A stretch of DNA of 64,000 bases from Hirudo medicinalis. Taxonomy: Eukaryota > Annelida > Clitellata > Hirudinida > Hirudinidae. Below the pieces are notes generated by a model. It ran no database searches, was not told the DNA's origin, and saw nothing but the letters and a program-made list of their open reading frames with translations. The translations under genes were made by a program, and so were the position numbers. The stretch spans positions 417,706-481,705 of the forward strand of contig MPNW01000152.1 of NCBI GenBank assembly GCA_011800805.1, read 5' to 3'. Positions 12,421 to 25,800 of this stretch are shown one piece after another (within the stretch, counting starts at the first letter, position 1; every line of letters begins with the position of its first letter).

Positions 12421-13835
12421 GATAGGAACGATTTGTCGAAGTCCTTTTTTTCTGGTCTGACGGGATTTCCCAGACCCATATGCGGACCAAAATTATTTAA
12501 CGATTTGGATTTCTTAAACATTATGTCCGTTATGTTTTTTGGCTCGGCTAATAAAAGATTGAAAGTAATAATAATAATAATAATAATATCATAATATTAT
12601 ATATTATATTACATATATTATTATTACATAATAATACATATTAATACATATATATTATTATTATAATATAATATTATTATATATTATATTACATATAATA
12701 TTATTATTATTATTAACATTATTAACGTTATTATTATTATTATTATTATTGTTGTTGTTATTATTATTGTTATTGTTGCTATTGTTGTTATTGTTGTTAT
12801 TGATGTTATTGTTATTATTGTTGTTAAAAGTTAAAACTTTTTGAATCAAAGAAGGCTGCGTTTTAGTTTCGCGAAGCTTTGTCCTTCCTGGAAACAACTG
12901 GAATGATTATCCTGATAAAAGACAAACGACAAATGGTTATTGCAATTAAATAATTATTTGAGCTAAATTTAAACAGCATTTTAATTATTTTTGACATTTC
13001 TTGAAAAATAAAACAATTAAAATTAAAAATGGCTCCAATAACTCGAAAATTTCTTTCAAATGGCAATTCTCCAGTTCCACTATTTCATTAGTCCGCAAGA
13101 CTTCGAAATTCAAGAAAATAAAATTAATCATCTATTAGATTTAAAATCCTATGGTTGCTGCCATAGTTTCCGAAATTTGCTTATTATTGCGATTATATAC
13201 TTCAGTAAAGTTTTAAATAATTGAACCTTAAATAATACGATAAGAGAACGTGTTCATTGAATTCTACATTCGTAAATTTATGTGTAGTGAACATTGTTGT
13301 GCTACTGTCACCTTATCAATTCTGTTATTTTTCTTCTTTTTACCGCTGTTTAAAATATTTTTTTTTGTTTTAACAAGAACTAAGCTTGTGAGGGTTTCCT
13401 CTGTTACTTGACCAGATTATTGCTCAGGGCTCAGGGATCACTTCATAATTTTAATAGTAGTGATAATGATGATGAGTCTGAAATAGTTAAAATGTTACAT
13501 ATGTTTTGTTGGAACCTCAAGACCATTGTGTAGTCATAAAACTACATGTAACTAATCATGTAAGCTATTTGAGTTTCGATTAAGTGTCAAAACAATGTTT
13601 TGGGAAGGATCGTTTTTATGGAAACTTCCGAGTCTCGAATGATATTTTGAATTTTATACCGATGCAATTTTGTGTCACTTTTCATAAAACTTATGAATTA
13701 TTTTTTATATTTAATTTTGAATTACATAAAGTTAGATGCGTCGTAAATGCAATTTTTCAAAGGATAGCCAACACCAACTCCATATCACATATTTTCTTGG
13801 ATTAGTAAACAAACTTGAACAAAGATCGTTCGATT
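12421..13835. repeat. ATT microsatellites and TMEM115 upstream region
   Basis: 12566-12830 is composed of (ATA)n, (ATT)n and (GTT)n tracts. 12831-13835 is AT-rich, with no open frame I can support. The last part should contain the TMEM115 promoter and 5' UTR. No clear TATA element was picked out. Confidence 0.5.
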
Positions 13836-15023
13836 ATGACAGCGTTGCTACAGTCGAAGATTTCAATGGTCGTCAATAATTATAATGCCTCTGTTTTGAG
13901 TGCGAACTTGTTTGTCAGGATTTTTTGCGTGTCAATATTTATCGGTCACTTGTTGTCATATTCCGAAACTGCCAAGGAATTATTTTGCATTTATCCAGGG
14001 AAACTTTTGCCCCCAAACTTTACTGTTTGGACCGTGATAACCTATTGCTTTATCGAACCTCACATTTGGCTACTCGTGTGCAATGTAATCGTTGTTTTTA
14101 TGTATGGAAAAGTGGTTGAGCCCCTATGGGGGTCCTTGGAAATGGTTCGTTTCTATGCCATAGTTTCAACATTCGTGGCCATCCTTACAGTCTGTTTCTA
14201 TTTTCTTGAATATCTGTTCACGACGAACACTGACTTATTATTTACGAATCCCGTTTATGGTATGAGTGGATATGCAGCAGGACTCACTGTGGTATTGAAG
14301 CAAACAATGGGAGATCAAGTCCTCTTGAGCAATCCATTCATTAAAATGCGTAACAAGCACATACCCATCGTTGCTGCTTGCCTCATTTTGTTGGCAAGGG
14401 TTGTAAATGTCGTTCCACCTGCGCACTTGGTATTATTTACGTTCGGTCTCATTGTCAGCTGGGTTTATCTACGCTTCTATCAGAAACATAAGGATGGAAC
14501 AAAAGGTGATTCAGCTGAGGGATTCTCATTTGCCAGGTATTTCAGTGCTTGAAACTGAATTGACTCTCATCTGACTTCCATGACTTTAATTTTTTATTTA
14601 GCTTTTTTCCTGATATTCTGAGTCCTTACATCAGTGTGCTGTCAAACACAGTGTTTGCCTTGTTGGTAAAAATGAAAATATGTTCGAGCTCTCATCGGAA
14701 GTTTGAGCTCAAAGTTCCGGTGGTTAACTTGACTCTCTCTGGGACAGACATTCATGATGCAGAGAGGAGAAGGTGAGTGACCTCATCAAATCTCAACTCT
14801 TTGCATGAGGTTTGCTTAATGTTTCAGGAAACTGGCACTGAAAGCTTTAAATGAGAGACTGAACAAAGTCAGTACACTCCCCTGGCCGAACATGGAAGAA
14901 ACTCTGGAAGGGGAGCAAAGGGACAAGTCGGCCGATTCCGACCAAAAACGACAGGAGTCCGACAAATCCGTCGTCATAAACATCCAGGAAGCCCAGCGTC
15001 CGGACAATCCGATCATCCTGTAA
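13836..15023 (+). CDS. TMEM115: TMEM115, rhomboid-like Golgi membrane protein
   Basis: Three exons (13836-14536, 14602-14772, 14828-15023) give 355 residues, against about 351 in the human protein. TMEM115 is a multi-pass Golgi protein of the rhomboid-like fold that lacks protease residues; it is implicated in Golgi-to-ER retrograde transport and O-glycosylation. Visible hallmarks are LLPPNFTVWTVITYCFIE, EPLWGSLEM, LKQTMGD, SWVYLRFYQKH and the post-membrane DAERRRKLALKALNERL. Hydrophobic segments fill roughly residues 20-220; the C-terminal ~130 are cytosolic and acidic. I chose ATG 13836 because the upstream codons lack a Met. AATAAA at 15375-15380 is the likely poly(A) signal. The gene converges on CPT2, leaving only a short gap. 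Confidence 0.95.
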
Positions 15024-15374
15024 ATCAAAAGCACTTTCCAGGGTCTGCAATAACCTCTGCACGAAGTCTTAAGTACCAAACTCCGACGACACGTGAAGAA
15101 TCCCCGTTCTAGTGATGTCCTTTAGAATTTTATTCGCGTGCTGAAACTTATTTTCTCGACAATCCTGACGGTGCACGACGTTTCAGATTATGGAGTTTCG
15201 ACTTTCTTGACTTATTTGAAAATTGTATTTCATAAACCATTCTAAAGTAATGCCTAATGTCTAAGTTACTTTATGTTTTTGTTAATTATTTGCTTAATAG
15301 GTGTTTCAGTTTAAACAATTTTTTTTTTAAATTGTGACATTTGTAAATTATAGAAGAATTATGTACACTCAGTC

Positions 15375-15380
15375 AATAAA
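15375..15380 (+). terminator. Poly(A) signal of TMEM115
   Basis: AATAAA lies 352 nt past the TMEM115 stop, followed by an A-run and T-rich sequence. The facing CPT2 signal (15513-15508 on the minus strand) lies only ~130 bp away, so the two transcripts end back to back. Confidence 0.6.
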
Positions 15381-15507
15381 AAAAGAACTTATCAAACATT
15401 CTGCTGGACTGAACAAGTTTGAATTGACTTAGAGTTAATCGCAGATTATTGAATAGAATTATTATTAATTATGAGTAAGTCGAATATGTTAATAATTATC
15501 AAAAACG

Positions 15508-15513
15508 TTTATT
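15508..15513 (-). terminator. Poly(A) signal of CPT2
   Basis: TTTATT on the plus strand reads AATAAA on the minus strand, 25 nt downstream of the CPT2 stop codon. That is a very short 3' UTR, similar to the neighbouring SSUH2 and TFIIB genes. Confidence 0.55.
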
Positions 15514-15537
15514 GAAAAAAATATGACGGGCACGGTG

Positions 15538-18500
15538 CTAATTAATGTTCTCCAAAGCATCGTGTAGTTTCTCAAAGCAGAAGTGCAGGCTGTCCTTGAA
15601 GTTTGATGCGTTATTTGCTGAACCGTAGGAAGTGATGATGCATCCCAAGAACTCGTTGTTGGCCGAGTAACCTGTCGACGAACGAATGGCTTTCAGTCAT
15701 TTGAGATTTTTCTATTTCAAAGGCATTGGCCTGCTTAGTTCGCATAATTGCAGAATGTAATTAGGGAGATTGAAGTTCTTAATGAATGTTTATCATCTGC
15801 GATAAGGCTTCCAATAATATTTTTATGCACATTGGTTAGCAGATTGAGATTAGAAAGAGGACAAAAATGTTTAATTTATTGAGAAAGTTCTTGAATCCTT
15901 AGGATTCCTGCCATGATGATCCATTCCACAACATACTTTTTATTTTGAAATATTTATTACATCAATTGATTCTTCTTTGTAAACTGTTCTTCAGAAAACA
16001 CGTTCGGGGCTTAGATCTATGTTGTACATATGTCAGCACCTTTACATTACATGATGTTGACATTGCAATGTTTTGAGTACGTCTATGTAAATAATGCCAC
16101 TAAATAAGCATTTAAAATCCATGATTCGTACCTATGCCGAAACCCTCTGGCGAAACGGGACCGAATCCGCCGATGGAGATGGCAGGACTGCTCAGAGATG
16201 ACGTGGAAAGCACGATGTTGTTGATGACCTTGTAAGAAGGATCCCCATAAATGGCTGGATGCATTCCCTGTTCTTCTGCTAATTTCATCAATGCTGTCAG
16301 ATGTCTGTCAAATCCCTGACCTATTAAAAATAATTAAAGAGAATTAAAGATAATTAAATATAGATAACATTTAATCCAATTTAAACAATCAAATAATGAA
16401 GTTCTGTAATCTTTACTGAACTTAATCTATTTGGGCAGGTTAATAAATACTTACAAATTTCTGGAAATCATTTGGAAAACAAATTGTTGGGATTCATTTA
16501 TAAAGTTTCAATATCAACAATGATATTGGACACATCTTCAGACATGAAAACTTGAAATAATGAAAAAGCTAGCACTTAGTAGAACATCCCATTTTGCCAA
16601 TGTTTGACAAAGTTATGCTTATGGAATCTGGGGGTCATCTAAAGGAAACATTATCATTAATAATAAATCGTTCACCGAGTGCAGCCTCCTTCGTCAGCTG
16701 ATTGTGCACGGCGGTGCAATTCTTCATCAGTTCATAAAGTTTTTGTGGACCAACATTTTTATCTTCAAAAGCTTGGCATGCTGATTTCGTTTCGTTCGTG
16801 GCAGATCGAATGGTCTCCGTCCTCCCGTGCTTAAAGGCAGCAGTGCTGCAGGATTCATAAGTGGCCGGTATTGCGCCCTTCATCTTGTAATAGGCCATCT
16901 GCAATGACACTCAAACTCAGTATATGGAAACTAAGCACATTATTGGACAATCACTTGGAAGGCCAATTGCATGAATGAATCTGGGCTGATGTTCTTTTCT
17001 TTTATCATATTCTTGTTCAGTTGAGCATACTTTAAGGCAGACATATTAAGTTTTGATGTAACATCTTGATACTTTTTTCTGGCATTTACTATCAGGTTTT
17101 CTATATCTTCACTGATTATCCATTCTGAAATTAAGGAACATTTCCACTAATTACAATCATTTGGTTGTAGAAGTATTTGTCCTTGCAGTAACACATAATT
17201 AAAAAATTATGATCAAAGATATAGCAAACAAATAATTGTCAAAGGAATAAGGAATGATTGGATGAAATCCACAGAAAAAGTTTGCAGTGAAATAATAAAT
17301 ATAAAATAATATTCTCCCTTTAATAACTATTGCTATAAACCTTGTATCAATATCTTTTATTACAAAATACGAGCGCTCTGATGGTTAAGAGTACTTCAGC
17401 CTCAGTTGCAGGAGCACCGTCCTAATCATCTAGATGCAATGGACTTCAACAAACAATCTTTTACAAAATATAAATGTCTGTATTTTGCTTACACTGCAAC
17501 AGAATTCAATACTATTCATCATATTACACAGTTTTATAATTAGGTTAATAAATTTCAAATTAAGATTGTTTACCTAATTTGGTTGTCAGTAATTTATTTT
17601 TAAAGTTTTGCTTTTGTGAGTTTTTATGATATTTGCCAGTCAGTAATTCTGAAACACTTCATGTCAAATGTCACCTATTTTTCTGACAATCCCGCTTGAA
17701 TCAATATTGGAGGGATGAGTGTCGGGATGCACCCTCGGACGATCTTTTGTATCCCGGTAAACATCGTTGATGAATCTCAGAACAGCCACCCCATCTCCCC
17801 ATGAATGCTCAAAATTTATTGCAGAGCATCCGTTTTTATTAATAATCAAAGAGAAACTCTTGTCAAACCACCTGTACAAAGTTGATCGGTCACAAAGTTG
17901 CGACGAACATTTTCACTCTAAAGAACATTTCACCGATTCTCTGCATTTCCACACAAAAACAATTTTCCAATACTGGAAACTTCTGAAGGTTCTTCATTTT
18001 CCAGCACCACAACAAATAAGGCAGAATCAATAAGTTGTAGCTGCTTCTCATTGCCTAAAATATTTATTAATAGCTACTAAATAACTAACAACATTCAAAG
18101 AACAAAATACATGGTGGCACTTAAATTACCTAAATTTATGAGCTTCTGTCTGGCCTTTGCCCATACATCTCTATCTTCAGAAGTCAAAACTCCTACTTGA
18201 AGTTCACATGAGGACTCTTCTGAATGTTGGCAAATGTATCTCAAGTGAGCCAAAATGTCATTAGCTTTAATCAGGTTACCTGAAACATGTCATGCCCATG
18301 CAGACTTAACTGGCATTTGAATGATGGTGTTATTATCACCAATAACTTAGAAGAAGGATACAATCCTAACCATCGTTGTCCAAAACATCAAAGTAATAAT
18401 ATCTTCCACAGTGAATTACTAAAACATGTTTTGACATTTCATCAACATACAATTCATCCTTTCCTTCTCTGCAATGATTAATTTATGGCAACAGAATCAT

Positions 18501-20352
18501 CACTACTTAAAATATTCCACAAAAAATTGTATCTAAATTGAAACCAACTTTGGAATTCTAGTGGAACTCATCAAGTTGCCATACTGACTCATGTCCAGAG
18601 GATATGCCTGGTACCAATAAGCACCATACCAGGACAAGCTTTTTGGAAGAATCCTATGGAATCATAAAAGTTATGAATGAGAATAACAAATTTAAGGACA
18701 GTTGATCCCTAAAATATAAAAACATGACAACAGTAAACTGAGGTTAATGTAATAACCATAATGTATTTGAAGTTATTGAGAATTCTCAAAATATTGTACA
18801 TGATATTACTTACAACAGAACTTTATTAAAACAAGTAATTTTCAATTACAATTATAATTAATTGAACGTTTAATTGAATAACAATTAACAATATTTTGTG
18901 ACCATTAAGAAGGTGTTTTCTAAAGTGAGGCCTAGAATAATTATTTTTTGTTCAAGGCCCTAAATAGAGGCGAATTTGATTCCTTAATAAATTAGAAATT
19001 CAAATTAACAAAAAAACTTTTAAATAATTTCTGAAGACCTGACAAACTTCTTGAATGACATTGTATCTGAAACTCGCGGGTTTAAGTGATAAATGTCAGG
19101 TTCCAAAACATTTTCTTTCAAACTCCTCCTGAACCTCATGGCAGAGACAATGAAATTTGTTGCTCTGACAGTCTATCAACATTGGAGTGAACTGAATTTT
19201 ATCTCTAAGAAATTCATGATGACAGTGTTCTTCAAGTGAAATAAATTTGTAAATCTTAAAATGTAATTTCAGTTTTTGTGAGAGTTGAAGTTGATGCTAA
19301 ATAAGAACAGACTCAACTTTTAGATTTAACTCAACAATGATAAAATATGTGAAACAAGCTGGTGAACCTGAGTGGTGTCTAAGTAACTAAAATGCAGCGG
19401 ATATAGTTTTGAGAAACTTATATTTTAAACCAATAAACTTCAAAATTCAACTCAGCAATAACATTAATGTTGTCTTTAAAGTGTACAGAATAAGTTCACC
19501 TGATTCATATAACCATGTCTTGGATCATCTTTGAAAACAAGAAATGGGTTGTAATTTAGCACAAGTGGAATTCTATCCCTCAGATACATGTCAAACCACG
19601 GACCTACAAATGCATGCTTACTTTCACTGTTAATTATTAAGCCTTATTAATTAGTAATTCCTTATTAAACTGTTAAAAATAAACTGGAAAAACCTGAAAT
19701 ATAACTGGTATGTTTCAGTGATTTATCTTTCTTCACCAGTTCCTCTTGCAGAACTGAATAACAACAATTACATTTTCATTTTACTTTAATCTAATTTAAA
19801 TATTTAGATGATTTACAAAATAGCTAAGAAAGTTAATTTAACAATATTTCAAAACATCAATGAATGGTTGGAATAGTTCTAAATAAACAGCATTAAAAGT
19901 ACATGAATTAAAAAAAAAACATTTATATCCTTGAAACTATGTATAAAATTGTTCTCACCAAGTCCATCGCTTTTGGCAAAACTGTCCACAATGGCAGAGG
20001 TCCTTTCATGATGCAATGGAAGCAGCAGAGGCTTGAGGGCATTGAGGTACCTCCTGCATGAATTTTCCAACTTTGGAATTGGAAGCCTTGGCAGACTTCT
20101 TTGGAAGTGGTCAGTTGGAATGACACTTTGCTGGATATATTCTTCAGAATTCCTTTTAAGGATATTAATGAGCTTTGTATGTTTCGTATTTTTTACATTT
20201 CGTCAGTTTAGCTAAGCAACCAACCCGTGATAATTTCTGACGAGTGTTATTTTTACCTGCAAAGCATATGTTCTTAATTATTTTCGTTATGACAACATGG
20301 CAACAATAATACATACTTTAATTCGCGAACTTCGTGAAACCCAAGTTTTCAT
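15538..20352 (-). CDS. CPT2: Carnitine O-palmitoyltransferase 2
   Basis: Fourteen exons sum to 644 residues (human: 658): 20352-20317, 20172-19959, 19753-19694, 19603-19500, 19172-19039, 18653-18549, 18468-18371, 18279-18130, 18054-17934, 17871-17675, 17124-16955, 16898-16676, 16320-16132 and 15671-15538. CPT2 on the matrix side of the inner mitochondrial membrane converts acylcarnitine and CoA to acyl-CoA for beta-oxidation. Diagnostic motifs: [49 protein letters not shown], the catalytic His in [33 protein letters not shown], and the STS-type [13 protein letters not shown]. The first exon ([12 protein letters not shown]) suits a mitochondrial presequence, but its acceptor at 20173 has no pyrimidine tract, so the N-terminus is tentative. 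The rest is firm. Confidence 0.95.
17367..17460 (+). repeat. SINE-like short repeat in CPT2 intron
   Basis: GAGCGCTCTGATGGTTAAGAG resembles a tRNA-derived head with an A-box-like TGGTTAAGAG. It is followed by a GCAGGAGCACCGTCC block and a tail TAATCATCTAGATGCAATGG shared with the inverse copy near 10330-10400. No canonical B box is left, so the tRNA origin is only suggested. Confidence 0.35.
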
Positions 20353-21026
20353 TTCAACAACAAATTTATTCAAAACCTCGAAAATTCCTTCGCAGTGTTT
20401 TTGTGTTTATAGTTCAAATTTGGGTCAGTCAAAAACTGGATCGCTAAGTAAGCATGAAGAAATCAATCGAGCGCTCAACACACTACATTTTCCCGCTCGA
20501 AGTGATTAAATTCCAGGCATTTGGAGTCCATCACGGTTTTATATTTAAAGCTTCCTATTGTTAAAGTCAGATTAATAAGTTCAAGCTATTCAAACTGATG
20601 ACTGGAAGGGCGCATGAAGAACGAACAACCATGAGCAACGACTTTTCTCGTTCAGAATTTGTAGTTTCATAAAACCAGACTTAAGAAAAACTTGTTATTT
20701 TAAATAATTTAGCTGGTTTTAAGACAATTTTGAGCATTGAAGAACATTTTTAAGGGTTAAAATTACATTACATACAAAAAGTACGACAGCTTAATTTTGA
20801 CACAAATATTGCACATTTGTTTATTGCACCACATGTAATCACTTTATTTTGGGAGCAAAAAAAACAATAACTGGAACTCAGCACGATTTGTCGATAATTA
20901 CACGAAGATTTATACGTTTTATTTTTTTATTCTATTCATAAACCGAACTTCATAGACTAAAATAATAACTTAAAAGGTTTGTAAAAAAAAACCGTATTTT
21001 TTATTTATTGAAAGTAAAAATCGTGA

Positions 21027-23450
21027 TTACATCACTATGCAGCCCCAGCATTGTCTCTGAGGATAGTCAGGGGCATAAACTTGTTTGTTCTTCCCGTAAA
21101 TCCAGAATCTTCCGCACATTTCCAGCCAAGAATAGTTACACTCCAACAGAGGAACCAACTTCAACCGTTGTCTCTGCGTGAATGAAAAAATACTAATGGT
21201 GGAAAAATCTTAAAAATTAGATGGATAATTATGCTCGGAAAAACATCGAGTAATTCCCACTTGCATTATTATTTTCGAGTTTCTTGACTCGATAATGTGC
21301 TGCTGAAAAAATGTCTGCGACTTTACACATAATTCATCTTGATTGTAATCAACGATGGGTTTCACCTAGCAGAAAGAAACCAATTTAAAGATTTCCTTAT
21401 ATTGCTTACAACAGGATTGGTCTAACCCGGGGTTGTACTTCGTCTATAATGAAGTCCCCTGGCGCTTCCATGATCAAATTTTCTGGAATGTTGTTCGGAA
21501 GAATCGCATGGTCAGATCTCAAATTTTTGCTGTAAAGCACGAGAAATTGCGTTTCATGTCCAAATAGGGCATGTTTTGTTGTTCTCAAAATAAATATGAA
21601 TTTATTGAAATATATGTACATATGTATATGTCATGTGACCTTGTGGTAACTGTCTAAGAAGATTTTTAAGAAATTGTTGACATGACAAGAAACGGAAAAG
21701 AATTCACTGACTATTCAACCCTTAGCTTGGAAATGAACTTAACTTGTTTGTGACCTTGACAAACGGAGCAAAATATTTTTCCTTTTCCTCCGCAAGTGGA
21801 GCACCTTAAAATTGAAGTTTTTAAATTAAGAGAATTCGTGACTAATTGGTTTTAAATACTTTTTCCGCCCTGTGCCGTGGCAATGCCAGCACGTCTGAGG
21901 ATATCTGTGGTCGTTGTCCATCCTGCTGAGTCTTCCAGTTCCTGAACAATTGACGCACCTTATGTGGCCCCTGGAGACACAGGAACGGCATTTGCCCCAC
22001 CCAGAAGACGAGCAGCTCTGACAATCCTGTTTCAGATGAAAGCATTTGTTGGAGTGTCCTTTCAAACGTGATGAATTGAATTTTTTGAATTTACATTCTT
22101 TCTAGAAAAAAAAAATACGAAGTCTCAAAGCGTTCATTCATAATAAAAATTAAAAAAAAAACATTTCTATTTTAGCACTAATTAGCCACCACGTTCGTTG
22201 TCAATTGGTTTCATTCATGAATATGTATTGGTTTAGTGTGAGTAATGCGTGATTTACTAACAGCAATGAAAGCCGTGTGAGGCATGTCCAGTTGCTTCGT
22301 TTCGTCATGAAACATGCGTGTGGGGTGACAGTGGATGTGCCAAGGTTCAAGGACTGAACCTCCAGGAAGATTCTCTTGCATCTCACCTTCCATTTTAAAA
22401 ATATTAATCGGAAATATCACATATACTACAAGAGGCGAAAAGTGTAAATGTTTCAACCTATCATATTATATTACGTTGGTACATTGGTACATTTACCTAA
22501 CTCATTAGATTCTAATTTAACTCGATTGAGGATGTGAAAGTTGCTTTTGCACGAGGCTCACCAGAATGGGGCAGCTTGTCCCAGAAGACGCTTCTACTTT
22601 CGGTGAAAGTTTCAAGAGTGTACTGCGGGTTAAAAATATAATTGGTAATTTAATTTATTTGCTCAAACATTGAAACAGCCGACCATCAGAGAGTTGTGAG
22701 TCGTGCTTTCGTAGATGTCGAGGTCTTGGGCTGCTGAACTTCCGTAGCAAAATTTACTGCCAACGAGGTATATGAGGGCTTCCTTGGCCTCCATCTTCGT
22801 CACGTAGCCGGCCCTGAAAGTATTTCGCAATATCTCAATGAATATTTGAATCGTTCTTATTTGTAATTATTTAGTTTGCTCACAACCTGGTTTATTGATC
22901 TTAGATTTATGTAATGAATGATGGACTGATTAACTTTTTCTTATTTTACTCATTGGTTGAATAAATTGGCTTATTTGTTTAATTATTTACCTCCTTGCTT
23001 AACTAAAACTCACTCTTTATAAAATCTGTTGGCGACATCCGATGTTGATGGTTGTGAATAAAAGTCATACTCAGACAACGGAGGTCTTAGAAGTGGTGTT
23101 TCATTCTCTACAGTTTAAAGTGCAATTATCCAATTTTTAATTAAATCAATGTATAAAAAATCCACAAAGTGTATCTTTTCAAACACACCGTAGTCTCGAA
23201 AAGACTTACCTGAGAACTCATCAGAAGAATCTTGAAAGCATCTACTTTCCCTCAAATACTCTTCGTCTTCACCATCAAAAGTAGCTCCCCACAAGTGACC
23301 ACCCAGAGACCCCTTCGATCCTTCACCACTCGAACCCACAGAAACGTTTTCTTCCTCTCCTTCATGTCGTCTGCTGAGGACTGGAGAGGATAATGTCTCG
23401 AGAATTGAATCCAGACTCGGATGATGAACAAAGATGCAGTGGACCACCAT
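21027..23450 (-). CDS. SSUH2: SSUH2 homolog, Cys-rich zinc-binding-like protein
   Basis: Ten exons: 23450-23210, 23107-23014, 22813-22684, 22622-22562, 22386-22262, 22101-21860, 21804-21720, ~21583-21427, 21365-21261 and 21173-21027. Family landmarks are LETFTESRSVFWDKLPHSGE, MFHDETKQLDMPHTAF, then repeated CxxC/CxGxG units (CQSCSSSGWGKCRSC, CVNCSGTGRL, CWHCHGTGR, CSTCGGKGKIFCSVCQG) like a DnaJ-type zinc centre, then VKPIVDYNQ and a C-terminal IYGKNKQVYAPDYPQRQCWG ending in VM. Vertebrate SSUH2 is linked to odontogenesis; C. elegans ssu-2 was found as a suppressor. Molecular function is unclear. The junction between exons 7 and 8 (21584-21719) does not resolve with a standard donor in phase. 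AATAAA follows the stop by ~20 nt. Confidence 0.9.
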
Positions 23451-24711
23451 TCAAGTGATTATCATTTCCATTAGAATCTCCACAATTCAAAAGTATCGTT
23501 CGCTTTAGTCATTCTTCTCGAATCTTTCCAAACTTTCAAGTATTGCAAGAAATGGTAGAGTTTGGGTCTGTAATGTGGAAGGAGATAGAAGCAATCAACA
23601 AAACATTTGGCTCGTGAATTTTCATAATTATTAATTTTCAGTGAAGCAATTCAGGAGTAGGATGACTGAAGTTCTGTTCAATACTGTTTCCGTTTGTAAA
23701 ATTACTAAGTACTCTATTTTATTCGGAGTTAAAATGAACCAAACAATCTTCACGTAAGAAAGAATCGCAATTCTTAGCAGTCCAACTATTTTTAATATTT
23801 TCAAACACATGTCACATAACATTGTCTAAAATGACTCCTCTTCCAAGCTGCTTAACTGTCATGACGTAATTGGATTACTTTCCTTAACGTCATGTCAATG
23901 AAGACAGCGATGAAACCTCACTTCTACTGGAAATGCCTGGAATGGAATGTGGTTGGTGGAGCAGAAGTGATGCTCTCCCGGATCAATTTTATCTCACAAT
24001 CGCACGCCCCATGAACGTTTCCCGCAACTATTGACCGCTACTTCAGTCAACGATTTGCGTTTCAAAATCATCAATCGATGTGTGATGATTTGTCATACGC
24101 TCTCAATTTGCAACTTTCTGTTTATTTTTCATAAAGTTGCAAAAAGTAGGAAAATATGGAAAAGTACAAGAAGGAGTTGTGGATCGTTGAATTACATATG
24201 GATGAAAATATTTGAGGTTCTTGAGACGCGTGAAGGTTTCAGGAACATCTTTCGATGCTCATTTGGATTCAAGAAAAATCTTCCACGTTAGGCAGAGGGT
24301 GTCGTGTCTTGAATTGACTCCGAGTCGTGCCCTCGCCACGAAAAGACCCTGATTTGTGCTGGAAACGTTTGACTCCCTCCAGAATTCGCGCCATTTTATG
24401 CGAGCCATGACACGGAAGACTCCGAGAGAATTTGTCACGATAAGGAGACACCCATGCAAAGCAGGTTTTGTTTCGTGGGCAGAGCATTGTAATCCATATA
24501 CACACTTCTCCTTACAGAGCAGAAAGCCCCTTAAATCTTCTGGAAAATCGAAACGAAATGCTTCATTCTTCAAACATGATCTCACCTACGACTGTGTTGG
24601 AAATGAGCCAGAAAGAAATATACTGCTCAGAATTGCACTGCTTCTGATGATGATGACAATGACGAAGACAACGACGATGATGATGGTGGTGAGGGGGGTG
24701 GAGGAGGAGGA
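23451..24711. other. Intergenic, no supported gene
   Basis: Sequence upstream of SSUH2. Overlapping frames on both strands at 24259-24784 are open for ~110-140 codons but share no recognisable domain. Such overlap on both strands argues for chance in a locally GC-richer patch. Confidence 0.4.
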
Positions 24712-24888
24712 CAGTCCGCCGAAAAGGGGGAAGGGGCAAGTGCTCAGGGGCTCGGCAATTTTTTGGGGCCCACCCAGTTTTTAAAATATTACAATCATGA
24801 CTGTTTTCCGTTTCCATTATACAAATTCACATTACATATGGGCCCTTGGCTGATGTCCCTAGGGACCCGAAATCTGTCGGCGGCCCTG
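24712..24888. mobile_element. MITE-like repeat, copy 2
   Basis: A 177-bp element runs from CAGTCCGCCGAAAAGG to TCGGCGGCCCTG. The right end read inward is CAGGGCCGCCGACAGATTTC, giving imperfect terminal inverted repeats. The core shares TGGGGCCCACCC and AAATATTACAATCATGA with copy 1 in opposite orientation. The flanks GAGGAGGA and GAGGGGGG could be a decayed 8-bp target duplication, but the site is itself purine-rich. Non-coding. Confidence 0.65.
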
Positions 24889-24994
24889 GAGGGGGGGGGG
24901 GAAGAAAGAGGAAGAAGAGGATGGCGGTGGCGGTGGTGGTGGTGATTACGACGACGATGTCTAAGGCGATGACGATGACTTGATGACAATGATT

Positions 24995-25220
24995 GAGATA
25001 ATGTGAATTCCATGGAATTATTCAGCCAGCCTAGCATGATAACCTTCTTTTCGAAAACGTGCACGTGCAAGTTATTTCCATCAAACTTCCATTTCCCGCT
25101 CATCGTCACGCTCCATTGAACTTCTCTCAGAAATTCCCCGATGCAACTTAATTTGGATGTAAACGCGCTCAACGGAGAAGCAATTAAAATGACTTTTTCA
25201 TTCAAGCGAACATTCAGCAT
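24995..25220 (-). other. Open frame of unknown status
   Basis: The minus strand is open from MLNVRLNEKVILIASPLSAF through a VQWSVTMSGKWKFDGN segment before running into microsatellite-derived His/Ser repeats. The first ~70 residues look protein-like. There is no splice or family support, so I leave it as an unexplained frame. Confidence 0.2.
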
Positions 25221-25599
25221 TTCATGTTCTCGTTGTGCAGGTAAGAGTACTAAAGATGGTAAAGGTGGTGAAAGTGATGTTGCAGGTACTTATGAAGCAT
25301 GAAAGAATGCTGAGGACAGTTTTCTGTGCTTGAAAGAAATACTTTGGCGTCGATAAATGACTAATCGAAATACTATTAAGGCACAGTTTAAATGTAGAAT
25401 AATTCGGTGAAATAGTTTTAATAAATCTTTAATTGTTATCACTCAACCTTGGAGAGAGGCCAGTGGTCGCTGAAGCTAGGAACAAATAACCGCCTCTGTG
25501 AGTCAAATCAATGATTTATTACAGGCTAGTGCTAGTCAAAATGAGTTACAACTGTTAGGACCATTGTATCGATTATAACAATCAATACGATTACTATTG

Positions 25600-25755
25600 T
25601 TTTAATATTAATTTTAATATTTGCCATTATTATTATTTTTATTATTTAAATTATTATTATTATTACTATTACTATTATTATCAATATTATTATTATTGTG
25701 TTGCTGTTATTACTATTACAATTATTATTACTATTATCATTATCATTATTAGTAC

Positions 25756-25789
<34 letters not shown>

Positions 25790-25800
25790 ATTATTATTAT
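25600..25800. repeat. ATT-type microsatellite
   Basis: Interrupted (ATT)n with ACT and ATC variants. Translations of this block are meaningless. Confidence 0.85.

Noticed and set aside
12661..12897. Poly-Asn frame
   Set aside because: Translation of an (ATT)n/(GTT)n tract.
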